64,000 nucleotides of DNA from NCBI GenBank assembly GCA_035041965.1, contig JAPYMA010000908.1, positions 356,608 through 420,607 on the forward strand, in the 5' to 3' direction. This document shows positions 24,901-37,028 of this stretch, one piece after another. The notes beneath the pieces were generated by a model that saw only the letters and a list, made by a program, of their open reading frames with translations, was not told the DNA's origin and made no database searches. Origin of the DNA: Anisakis pegreffii (taxonomy: Eukaryota > Nematoda > Chromadorea > Rhabditida > Anisakidae). The translations under genes and the position numbers were made by a program. Positions within the stretch are counted from its first letter, which is position 1; every line of letters begins with the position of its first letter.

Positions 24901-27900
24901 GGAGCCGGTAAAACCGAAAACACCAAAAAGGTTAGTGCATGTGTATGCACTATCTTATCAGAAGTACTGATCATGTTGAATGAATCAGTATGATCATGGG
25001 AACATGATAATGAATCGAAATGCATCATTAAGCGACGCAATTGAAATACACTCTCCAATGTCACTATTTCAAATAGCTTCCCTTCAAACCGGACGGACAT
25101 TTTCATCTGATCTCAAGAAGTATTTTGACGGAACGAATGCTTTAGGTAATCGCGTACTTCGCCGCTGTCGGTGCCTCTCAACAAGGACCAGCTGGACAGG
25201 ATGAGGGCGGTAAAAAGAAGGTCACTCTCGAGGATCAAATCGTCCAAACGAATCCCGTACTTGAAGCTTTCGGTAACGCTCAAACAGTGCGAAACAATAA
25301 TTCATCGCGATTCGGAAAATTCATCCGAATTCAATTTTCAAAGGCAGGAAAAGTGGCCTCGTGCGATATCGAACATTGTAAGTCCAAATAACCTTTGCGT
25401 CCCATTTGCATGCAATCCTTGTTGAATTCAACCTTTCTCTATGCAAGACAGTCTCGATCACATTTAAAATATCGTTTCAGATCTGCTCGAGAAGTCTCGT
25501 GTGATTCGTCAAGCGCCCGGAGAGCGGTGTTATCACATCTTCTATCAAATTTATTCGGGCTTTAATCCAACCCTCAAAAAAGATCTGATGTTGGATAAAC
25601 CCCTCAAAGACTATTGGTTCTGTGCTCAAGCTGAACTTACAATCGATGGTGTTGATGATAAAGAAGAGCATATGCTGACTGATCAAGCATTCGATATTTT
25701 GCACTTCTCACCACAAGAGAAACTGGACTGTTACAAATTGGTAGCAGCCATCATGCACATGGGTAATATGAAATTCAAACAACGACCTCGTGAGGAACAA
25801 GCCGAACCGGATGGTACAGATGCGGCTGAGAGGGCAGCTAAAATGTACGGTATCGCCCATGAAGAGTTCTTGAAAGCGCTGACCAGACCTCGTGTCAAAG
25901 TCGGTACTGAATGGGTCTCGAAAGGGCAAAACTTGGACCAAGTCACTTGGGCTGTTGGTGCAATGGCCAAAGGTTTATACGCACGCATCTTCCATTGGTT
26001 GGTCAAAAAGTGTAACGTAACACTGGATCAGAAGGGTACTCCCAGAGACCACTTCATTGGTGTGCTCGATATCGCTGGTTTCGAAATCTTTGATGTAGGA
26101 TTTTGATCCTTCCTCTTACCTGATAATTTTCTGTTGCTTCTTGAATCTTCACACTAAAGTTCAAAATCAGTGAGAATCTATAGGCATATTTTACATATTC
26201 TGTAATGAAATCTGTGAGGATCAGTTGAGCATGCATACGCATCATTTGTCCAAATTCGATTGCTAATCTGCTCTTTTAAGAACAAGTCAATAATCATTGG
26301 ATACTTTTTGAGCAGTTTGCAGTAGCAGTCGTATTATGAGTCTCAGTAAAGTTTGCTAAGTTTGTAGCACCAACTTCATTAGGAAATCCGTCAAATCAGC
26401 TCATTAAATAATGAAATTCCAGTTCAACTCATTCGAGCAGCTGTGGATCAACTTCGTAAACGAGAGACTGCAACAGTTCTTCAATCATCACATGTTCGTA
26501 TTGGAACAAGAGGAATACGCTCGAGAGGGCATTGTATGGACCTTCATTGATTTCGGTCTTGATTTACAAGCTTGTATTGAGCTGATTGAAAAACCATTGG
26601 GCATTATTTCGATTCTTGATGAAGAATGTATTGTGCCGAAAGCGAGTGACCTGACTCTGGCGCAAAAATTGAGCGATCAGCATCTCGGCAAACATCCCAA
26701 CTTCGAAAAGCCAAAACCACCAAAGGGCAAGCAAGGTGAGGCACACTTCGCGATGCGACATTACGCTGGTACGGTACGTTATAATGTGCTGAATTGGTTG
26801 GAGAAGAACAAGGACCCGTTAAACGACACTGTTGTCACTGTTATGAAAGCAACTCAAGGCAACGATCTTCTCAAAGAAGTCTGGACGGATTATACGACAC
26901 AAGAGGAACAAGCTGTTCTAAATAAAGGTTCGTCCAAAAAGCAATCAATTGATACCCTTCACGGCATAAGATTAGCTTGAAATCGATGTCTTACAATTAA
27001 TTCGAATTATTGCCAATAGTCACTTGCAGACCATTCAGGATTAACGTTGCACCTGTGCAATATGCAGACATGTTCAATATGAAGAGTTTCCTTATAGTTA
27101 GTGAATTATGCATTTAGCAATCAGTTATTTCCATCGATACCATACGTATCATTGGGAAATGCAACTGTTGACAAGGTGATCTCACAAAATAATGACATCG
27201 CTAATCATACTCGAGTGCGCGTTTGAATAACATCAAAAATTTGTATAGGCTAGTGGAGATCGATGACAGATTAAAAACTATTAACTAATCTTACACTTAA
27301 TATATAGTCATGTTAAAATCGACGATGCCTACGATAGAAGAATACTAATCGAAAAGCTGAAATCTCCAGTTAGCAGTATTTTGATATTATATCTGTGGAA
27401 AATTTTTGACATATTTGTATCACGAAATAATGTTGTATCACTGATATCACTGATCATATCTGAGTGAATACATTGGTTTGAAAGTATTGTTTGGTGAGAA
27501 ATTCACTTTTTAGAAGGTGGTGGAGGAGGTAAAAAGAAAGGCAAATCAGGTTCGTTCATGACCGTGTCGATGTTGTATCGTGAGTCATTGAACAAGTTGA
27601 TGAACATGTTGAATATGACACATCCACACTTCATTCGTTGCATTATTCCGAACGAAAAGAAGGCCTCAGGTGTTATCGACGCTAGTCTTGTATTGAATCA
27701 ACTCACATGCAACGGTGTACTTGAGGGCATTCGTATTTGCCGTAAAGGCTTCCCGAACAGGTGAGTCGTCCTTCTTGAATAATATCCACAGAAATTGCAT
27801 TAGCTGAAACTCTAACTGAAACTCAAGCACATCATCAAAGAGAATAGCAAACTTGCATTCAAACGCTTCACGTAGAACTATGCTGTGTGCAGAATTTAAA

Positions 27901-30900
27901 TCGTTCAAATTTTCATTGAGTGAATAATCCGAATGAAATCTTTTGAATGCGGCGTTTTACAATGAGAACGACGATTTCAACGTTCTCAGTGTTTTGACGA
28001 TAAAACGAATAATTTGGCAAAAGTGAGAGGAAAATCTTCAATATTCGTTTCAATAAGAAAGCAACTGATCAGGTCAACAATCAACAATTTTTTTGAAAAA
28101 TTTAGTGGAAAAAATTCAGCTTCCAAGTTTTTGTTTGCAGAATGCTTCACGCCGATTTCCGTCAACGCTATTCAATTTTGGCCGCAGATGAGGCGAATTC
28201 CTCGCCTGATTCCAAAAAATGCGCCGCAGCTATTTTGGCTAAAGTTGTCAAGAGCGGAACGTTGACAGAGGAGAATTTCCGAGTTGGTGAAACGAAGGTG
28301 TTCTTTAAAGCCGGCATTTTGGCGCATTTGGAGGATGTCAGAGATGAGATTCTAAGAACGATTATGACCAAACTTCAAGCGTTCGTTCGCTGGTATTTGG
28401 GTTTGATCGATCGTAAACGTCGTACCGAGCAACGAGCCGGACTGGTCGTGCTGCAGCGCAATGTACGGCAATGGTGTACGTTACGTAAATGGGAATGGTT
28501 CAAACTGTACACGAAAGTGCGACCAATGTTGCGTGACGGCAAGATTGCTGAACAAATAGACAAATTGAAAGAACGTATAGCCGAACTCGAAGAAGGCATT
28601 CAGAAAGAGCAGACTATGAAGAATGAATTGGACCGAACCGCTAAGAAGAACGAAAAAGAGAAGAGCGATTTGATGGCGCAGCTAGAAGAGATTAGCCGAA
28701 AGGCCGATGAGCTCTCGGCGAAAGCCGATAGTGAGTCGAAGGGTAAAGGGAATACTGATCAACAGTTTCAGGTGAGTGCTTTAAATAATTCGATTTATAG
28801 GTTTTAAAATCAAAACTTGTTGACATCATGCACTCTCATTCGCATGCTTATGGAGACATTTTCGTTTGTTTGACACTGATCTATCACGTAGATCATATGG
28901 AATATCGGTTGGATAAATTGTTGCAATGCCTTCCTGTTCAGTCGTTGTTCTTAAACGCAACAACCAAAACGATTCATTCAAAATATCATCTTGAAGACAT
29001 TAGAGGTGAGAATGATCGCGAATGACTGCTTTTCAGGAGCTTGAACAACGTCTCGAGGAAGCCGACGAACGGAATGGCGATTTGCTTCGTGCGAAAAAGA
29101 AGGCCGAAGGTGAAGTGGAGAGTATCCGAAAACAGATTCAAGACGTCGAAATGAGCGCACGTAAAGCGGAAACCGAACGTCAATCGAAAGATCACCAAAT
29201 TCGCTCAGTGCAAGATGAAATGCAACAGCAAGAGCAAGTGATCGCTAAACTCAGCAAAGAATTGAAGCATCAAGAGGAGATGAACAAAAAAATACTGGAG
29301 GACCTTAATTGTGAAGGCGATAAAAGTAATCATGTTGCTAAAATCAAGAGCAAACTCGAGCAAACTCTCGCCGAGATGGAGGACAGTTTGGAACGCGAAT
29401 GTCGTGCCAAATCTGACACTGAGAAAGCACGCCGAAAGGTCGAAGGTGAGCTGAAGATGGGCAACGAGACAATGGACGAGATCACAAAGCAGAAACACGA
29501 CCTGGAGAACAGTTTGAAGCGTAAAGAAGCGGAAATGGTCAATCTAAGCGGGCGTTTAGATGAAGAACAATCGCTGGTGAATCGTCTGCAAAGACAGATC
29601 AAAGAAGCGCAAAGTCGCTTGAGTGAACTGAGTGATGAGCGTGAAATGGAACATGAAGCAAAAAGTAAGTCGGATCGCATAAAATCCGAGCTGCAACATG
29701 AATTAGCTGAACTCAGCGAACGTTTGGACGAGCAAGACGGTGCGACGGCCAGTCAGATCGAGATGAACAAGAAACGTGAAGCCGAGTTGGCCAGGTTGAG
29801 ACATGACATTGAGGAGGCGAATCTCAGTCATGAAACACAACTGCATGCGTTGAAAAAGAAACAAACCGATGCGGTGGCTGAGCTGGGCGATCAACTCGAG
29901 CAAATCACCAAACAGAAACTGCGAGCCGAAAAAGAGAAGTCGCAATTGATTCGTGAATCCGATGATGCCAGCTCAATGTTGGACCAAGAGATCGCTGCGA
30001 AAACATCGAACGAAAAATTGGTGAAACAATTCGAAACGCAGCTGTTTGATCTGCAAACGAAAGCCGATGAACAGTCACGTTTGTTGGATGACTATGTGGC
30101 ACAGCGCAGTCGATGGAACAATGAGACCACTGATTTGGCCAGCACTCTTGAGGAACTCGAGCAGCAAATTTCAGTTTTACAACGAGTGAAATCGCAGCTG
30201 ACCGAGCAAATCGGAGAGGTTCGTCATTTGGCCGACGATGAAATTCGTGAGCGACAATCGTTGAACGTCTTGGCCAAAAACCTTCAAGCAGAAGCCGAAC
30301 AAGCCAACAACAACTTAGAGGATGAAATCGAGTCCAAGAATGAGATCCAAAGACAACTGAACAAGACCCAAGCTGAGATCCATCAGTGGCAATCGAAATT
30401 CGAAGGTGAGGGCATGATGCGAGCTGATGAAATCGAAGAGATGAAACGCAAACAACAAAACAAAATCACCGAGATGCAAGAAGCGTTGGATGTGGCCAAT
30501 CAGAGGGTTTTGGCCCTAGAGAAGACCAAATCACGTTTGATGGGCGATCTTGATGACGCTCAAGTGGACGTGGATCGAGCGAACACCTTGGCAAGTACAT
30601 TGGAGAAGAAGCAGAATGGCTTCGATAAGGTACCACAACCATCTTGCCTGAGATATTTTCATTTTAACTGAGAACTGAGCATCTAAGATGAGTAGGTAAT
30701 TATGGTGTATATAATCTTTGATAATAAGGGTTAATTCTTGATTCGGTTTGGTGATTGTTCACTCAAGTTTAGAAATGATGAATTTTGGGATTGATCATCT
30801 ATTTGATCGATCAGTATTGATTTGGTAAACGAATGTAATCAATTGAAAATAAGCTTTACCTAAGCAATTTACGAATTACGATAGAAAAACTTTGTGCCTG

Positions 30901-33900
30901 ATAGTGCTTTAAGAATTGTTTCGGCATCCTAGATGAGTAGATCATTATGATGTATGCAATCTTTGATGTGAACTAAGGAAATAAATTCATAAGCGCTGCA
31001 GGAGAACTGTTACAACAGTAACGATAAGCCTTGAAATGACGATATTTAGCGGGGAACTGATAGTGAGAAGATTTGAAATATTGCAGATAATTGATGAATG
31101 GAAGAAGAAAGCCGGTGACGTAAAAGCAGAATTGGATGCGACACAGCGTGATACAAGGAGTGTTTCTACGGATGTGATGAAACTGAGAACGAATCAGGAA
31201 GAGAATCATGAGGTTGTGGATGCGGTGAGACGTGAAAATAAGTCACTGGCCAGTGAGATCAAGGATCTGACGGATCAGTTGGGTGAAGGAGGTCGATCGT
31301 CGCACGAAATGAGCAAGATCATACGTCGTTTAGAAGTGGAGAAGGATGAATTCCAAAGGGCATTGGATGAAGCAGAAGGTTTGTTAATTTGAATGACCGA
31401 ATTAGTGGATTACAGTGAATCTGCTCAATGTTGGTACCAGCTTGATGATGAGGTACAAAGAAAAGTTTAATTACGTAAACTGCGTCGAAGTACATCGTTG
31501 AATTTTCGGGATGAGTGAAACTGTAGAGAAAATTAGCCAAGCGCAATGGAATCACTTTTGTTAGTGACCAACATATGCATATAAAACAACAGATAAAACT
31601 GATCCACTCATAGATCACGACAGAATTGAATAGTATGAATAGTACAATCGTTTTACCTTATAATCTTCCGATTATAAGATGATGCGATTGTCACAATGTT
31701 CATTCTGAGAATGTTAGGTGGCTTAATGCCTCTGAGCTCTAATAGAACACCTGATAAAATTGCTAGTCAAAGTTCTCTGGATTCGATTCTGTCAACAAAA
31801 AAACTCGCCGCTCTCGAATCTCTTTGACAACATATATGAACATTTGATTTTTGTATCAAGTATGTAAAGAGAAACTGGAATCGCCAATTAAAACTTTTGT
31901 TTCACTTCCATTAATATAGTTAGTCGATTCGAGATAACAGGCACCATGACAGTCACTTTATTTCACGAATATTGCAGGTGCTTTGGAAGCTGAAGAGGCT
32001 AAAGTGATGCGTTCACAAGTGGAAGTGTCACAGATTCGTACGGAAATTGAGAAGCGTATACGTGAGAAAGAGGAGGAATTCGAGAGTACACGCCGTAATC
32101 ATCAGAAAGCACTGGAGTCAATGCAAGCCTCGCTGGAAGCAGAGGCGAGAAGTAAAAACGAGTTGATGAAAGGCAAAAAGAAATTGGAGGCGGATATAAA
32201 CGATCTGGAGATTGGATTGGATCACGCGAATAAGGGCAATGCTGATGCACAGAAAAATTTGAAACGTTGCAACGAACAGATTCGTGAAATACAAATTCAG
32301 GTGAGACTGAATTTATAAAATCACATTTTGATTAACCCGGAACAAGCGATGAGTCTTCAAACCGAACTGTTGAGGGTTTATCTGGATTGGCAAGCAGGCT
32401 ATCAAACGTTTGTAACGTTGCCGGCCACAATGCTCGCGTTTCCGTGCGCATTGTTTTAGCCTCAGTTTACAGCACCCCGCTGGCTAGACGAGCAGGCCAA
32501 CCGAACACAGCCGAGTAATTAATTAGTTGCCGTGAATACTTTGCATAATCAATCGTAGCCAAATATCAATCCAATAAATAATCATCAATCTAATAAAGTA
32601 AATATTCCGCCGATCGCTCACAGCGATCGACAAAACAACCACTCGATGTCAATGTAACAATAATAATCCTGTTGAGAGTATCGTGTAGAATTGTGGATGA
32701 TTTCAGATTGAAGATGAGCAACGCAGCAAAGAGGATATGCGTGATCAATATCTGGGTGCCGAGAAACGTGTGGCGATTCTCGATTCCGAAAAAGAAGAAA
32801 TCTCCACGATGTGCGCCCAATCGGAACGTGCAAAGAAGCAGGCCGAATTGGATCTGGGCGAGTTGAGAGAACAACTCTATGAATTGAACGCTCAAACGTC
32901 CAGTTTGAGTGCATCGAAACGTAAGGCTGAAGGTGAAATACAGGTGAGTCATCTGGTATATCGCTGCTCTCACTATCAGATATTACATGTTGATCTACAA
33001 CTTCCGATCTAAAACTCCTCCGCTTATGAGGTGATGCGATTGCCACAATGTTCATTCTGAGAATGTTAGGTGGCTTAGTGCCTGCCTCTCAGCTCAAATA
33101 GGGCAGCTGATAAAATTTCTAGTCAAAGTCTTCTGAATTCAATTCTGTCAACAAAACAAAAACTCGCCACATTCGAATCTTCTTGACAACTTAATAATTA
33201 CCAGTAAATTTTGTTCATATTCTCTGAGATTTTAACCAACCAGTTCATCTAATGAATTCCAACTATCGACTGTAAGTGCAATTTATTGTTGCTATTTTCA
33301 ACAGGCGATTCATGCGGATCTGGAAGAGACGCTGAACGAATTCAAGATCTCAGAAGATCATTACAAGAAGGCAAGTGCAGACGTGATGAGATTTGCTGAT
33401 GAAATAAAGCAACAACAACAGAGATCCTCAATGGCCAATCAACACTGTAAAGCGATTGATGCACAGTTCAAAGAGATGCAGGTTTGTGAGAGAAGCTCTA
33501 CTTAAAACTGTAATTACTATAAGAGAAACTTATAAGTCCATTTGATAGTAAAGAAACAACTATTTACTACATGGAACCCTATGCCAAACGGTTAGTAGAC
33601 CTGGATCCATTATGTTTAGGAATTCATAAAAGAATTTCTTCATAAGAGAGTAACAATCGAAACGATCCGATAGATGATTTCGATTCATTTGGCCAGATTA
33701 TGAAATGCATATTTGCTCAAAATTAAACTGTATTAATCATCAGGCACAAGTCGAGGAAGCCGAGCAAGCCGCAATGAAGGGAAGTAAGAAGGTGATTGCG
33801 AAGTTAGAGCAACGTATGCATGCGCTGGAATCCGAACTGGAAGGAGACCAACGACGTTATCAAGAGGCAAGCAAGAATGTGACGAAAGTGGAACGTATGG

Positions 33901-34561
33901 TTCGAGAACTTCAATTCCAAGTTGAAGAAGACAAGAAGAATTTCGAACGTATGCAAGACCTGGTTGATAAACTTCAAGGAAAGATCAAAACCCAGAAGAA
34001 ACAACTGGATGAGGCGGTGAGTTGCCGTTTGCCGTTTGGTTTAAATTTTCAGCGAACGATCGCTTTGTCTATTGATGCGTGAACTCTGAAGATAAGATTG
34101 CCGTAATATTCGAATAATGAATTGAATATCGAATAATTCTTATTTTGTGGAAGCAAATATTGAATGCGTGGAATATCTTTGATCCTGATTGCTCGACTGA
34201 TCATCGAGGAGATCACAAACAGATTTGATGGGTTTCATTACTAGGATTTGCGCTGTACTTTTGTTTTCGTTTGATAAAATGGTGAAGGATCATATAGACT
34301 CTCTCGATGCTTGCATACTTTCAGGAAGAGCTGGCGAGTCTGAATCTGCAAAAGTATCGTCAGATTCAACATCAACTCGACGATGCCGAAGAGAGAGCTG
34401 AGGATGCTGAGACGTCCTTCGCTAAAATGCGCACGAAATCCCGAAGCACCCTTTCCGTAGCCCCTGGCGGCGGCGGCGGTGGCGGAGGTCTTCGGACCTC
34501 TCAGTCGTCTGCGGGCATCCGATCGGCTTCCGCACGACCACGTGGTGCTTCACCATACTAG
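21909..34561 (+). CDS. Muscle myosin heavy chain, class II (tandem copy 2)
   Basis: Second thick-filament myosin of the UNC-54/MYO-3 type. Exons: 21909-21971, 23654-23782, 24442-24582, 24706-24930, 25146-25377, 25481-26094, 26423-26927, 27514-27760, 28141-28771, 29037-30629, 31087-31378, 31978-32300, 32707-32943, 33305-33481, 33744-34016, 34325-34561. This gives 1972 aa with consistent phases. P-loop, switch I ([10 protein letters not shown]), switch II, SH1 region and actin-contact motifs are intact. Exon lengths equal those of copy 1 except for one codon more before KKKGKSGSF and three more in the tail. The exon 28141-28771 is uninterrupted where copy 1 has an intron (11763-12044). The rod is more diverged than the motor; exon 33305-33481 is the oddest, with IKQQQQRS and HCKAID replacing the usual charged heptads. 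The tailpiece has a run of eight Gly and ends RGASPY. Intron 1 (1.7 kb) has no recognised content. Introns 2, 11, 12 and 13 carry repeats listed separately. Confidence 0.97.
23990..24210 (+). mobile_element. hAT-like miniature element with 8-bp target duplication, in myosin copy 2 intron 2
   Basis: The left end CAGTGGTTCTCAA (from 23998) and right-end core TTGAGAAACCCTG (to 24190) are inverted terminal repeats of hAT type. The 8-mer GGCTAAAG occurs immediately left (23990-23997) and again at 24203-24210, the size of a hAT target duplication. Twelve extra bases (GCTGGGTCCATG) separate the right core from the duplication, so the exact right border is uncertain. The interior is C-rich (CCTCCC, CACCCC), unlike the AT-rich intron. 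There is no coding capacity. Confidence 0.7.
31678..31832 (+). repeat. First copy of a ~160-bp direct repeat in myosin copy 2 introns
   Basis: It starts GATGCGATTGTCACAATG and runs to CTTTGACAAC in intron 11. It matches 33027-33193 in intron 13 with scattered substitutions and small indels. Both lie in introns and do not touch splice sites. Confidence 0.8.
32381..32666 (-). repeat. Dispersed repeat family, copy in myosin copy 2 intron 12
   Basis: The reverse complement of this segment aligns almost throughout with 53655-53952. It shares CATCGAGTGGTTGTTTTGTC, the CGCTGTGAGCGATCG hairpin, AATTATGCAAAGTAT, CCAGCGGGGTG (one base different here) and CAACGTTACAAACGTTTG. No coding frame and no clear terminal inverted repeats are visible. 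Confidence 0.85.
33027..33193 (+). repeat. Second copy of the ~160-bp direct repeat
   Basis: It shares GTTCATTCTGAGAATG, TTAGGTGGCTTA and TCTGTCAACAAAA with 31678-31832 in the same order. Either a duplicated intron segment or two insertions of one small element would explain the pair. Confidence 0.8.
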
Positions 34562-37028
34562 ATTATTCTTTATTGTCGTCGATCACTCGATTGACTAGTG
34601 CTTGCTCGATTTCTGGGCAAAATCATCCGCAATTCTGATGCAATTTGACTCGACTGAACTGGTTTTGATCTACTTCGTTGATATGAGTTATCAGTACCAG
34701 GTGTACGAATGATTATTATTATTACCGCAATCGTTACCGACATCCTTACTGCCTTCACCGCATTATCACAGTACAATGTTCAATCTGAAACGTATGTGTT
34801 ATTACTAGCTGCTACCTTGATGACATTAGCTACCTTCTTTCATATTTAACCATACCTCATTTGCTATCTCCTAGAGCTGATGATTTCACTGCACTTGTAG
34901 ATTGTCTCTAGCTTATGCGAGCAGTGTGCATTTTGTCTTCAGTGCCACCATACGATAACAACTGCAAACGTCCAAGTGTTAAAACAAATAAGTTATCAAA
35001 TTCAGCAATCTGCACCTTATTTGTAATCCCACCAGTCATCCTATTGTAACAAGCAACGAAACTAACCGTAATAAACATTCGTATCTTCTCTCGAACAATT
35101 TGCCCGAACACACGACTGCTCCACAACTTACCTAACAAGGTAGGCAGGTGTTTCTGCCTAACTACTGAATGGTACCCTATAGAACTCACTCGACTTCAAG
35201 ATGCAGAGCTAGGCTATAGCGCACTGTCCCGCTAGTTCGCTACAGACGAAATAGCTGTCTCGCTATTTCGCTAAATGGCGGAATAACGGCACAGTTTCTA
35301 TTGCCCACCTCTGCCAAATGATTTTCAATTCAGATGAAAATTCAGCGCACTTTACGAGATTGATTTCAATTGTTCGGCTCGAATCGCCTAGTGGAGAGAA
35401 CATTCATCATCAGGGTTTATTTGCATACGATGTGAACAAATTTATTTCAATGCATAATCGAATCGTTCATCGAACATAGAGTACAAACGTTATATCAGAG
35501 AGATATTGTTACATCATCGACAAAGAGATTATTTCGTAAATTTGTCTGGAAAACCGCTATAAAATTACAAACAACAATAACTTTCAATCTTCAATCTAAA
35601 TTGTCTAACGGAAAAGTTCTCCAAACCGAAAATTTCATACTGGCTTCAGACTAATAGTAAGCTCAGGCTTAGCTCTAACATTATCATCACTGGCCCAAAG
35701 CCCCGGCTAATGCTTCACCTTAATTGTGCAAATTCACTGGGAAGTTCATGAACTCTCCAATCAAGGACACTTTTCCCTCCATACTATTCGTTGTTCCAAC
35801 GCATATGCTGACACTTTCCCGGAAGCCCAATTGAAACCAATATTATGGAAGTGATAAAGTCATCAATAAATTTAACAATTTATCATCTCACCACTACTAT
35901 CACCACTCTAAACAACAACAATTCAATTGATTCTCAATCGATCATTACACATTCAGATCAACCAACAACCAATAATACTAACTTACATACATATTTATAT
36001 TGCAATAATCATAACCTCATTTGTACAAATCATCTAATAATAACAACAATAATCATAATAAAAGTAATCAATCACTAAAGCGAACAATTTTCATGAAGAA
36101 ACAACCATATGCAACAACAACAAAAAAAACAAAGTAATCGAAAGAAACACATCAGAAAAGTGAAACGATAAATCAGGTTGCTGCGGTTCTTCGCGTTCTG
36201 AATTATTCATATTAACTCCTCAAAAACAATATCATATCAGATTTTTAGAGAATTTTAGAGCATTTACGCAAACGGATAAATTTAAACTGTTAACAAAAAA
36301 ACTTGAGTACGCACTGCAAACAATCTCGAATCCATCAAAAATTACGCTATCCTTCAAAATTTCTTCCAAATACCCCAGTCGCTGACTACATGAAAACTCA
36401 TTTTTAAACAATACAACAGCTCGGCAAAATAAACTACTTGAACTGAACAAGACCTACTAAAATACAGACAAACACCTACACAAAAAAAAGTAATAATACG
36501 AAAATAAATTAAAAAATCAACGAAACAATGGTATAACTGATTACTAATTGTGCCACTAAAACGGAGACTAGTGCATTTTGACGGAAGAAATGAAGCATTC
36601 CGAACTGCTAAACTCGGAATAAACACGAAATAGGATTCGAATTATTGGAAACTAAAGCACTCTCATGTTCTTCACAAAATTCTCAGAGAATTATTTCATA
36701 AACATATTTTGCTTTTCCATACGTAAAAATAAAACATCATTTACAACAAAACAATAACAACAATAACAAAACAAGAACAACTCAAAAGTTGTCTATCAGC
36801 TTCTGGAGAAAATTCTCAGTCAATGATTGAGAAAGAATAGGCCCAAGGCAGTATTTTGAAAGAGGTTAGAATGTTGTGAAACAAATATAAAAGAAATTAT
36901 TTTGGATTTCCAACCAAAACACTCAGAACAATCATCTTCATTTCATTGAACCATACAAATTCAAACGATCAGAGCGCAACAAATCAATTTCGATTGAATA
37001 AACTCAATGAAACATCATCAAAAAGTTA
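34562..37028. other. Convergent intergenic region between myosin copy 2 and EMC1
   Basis: About 2.5 kb holding both 3' UTRs. It is AT-rich, with CAA/AAC-rich low complexity around 35.9-36.1 kb. An AATAAA at 35070 could serve the myosin gene. A 19-bp near-direct repeat (CTGTCCCGCTAGTTCGCTA / CTGTCTCGCTATTTCGCTA) lies near 35.22-35.27 kb. I see no supported gene. Confidence 0.6.
35070..35075 (+). terminator. Possible polyadenylation signal of myosin copy 2
   Basis: First AATAAA found after the stop codon, but about 510 bp away. A variant signal closer to the stop may be used instead. Confidence 0.25.

Noticed and set aside
35845..36078. Asn/Thr/Ile-rich 77-codon frame
   Set aside because: Low-complexity AAC/AAT sequence in the 3' intergenic region, with no homology signal.
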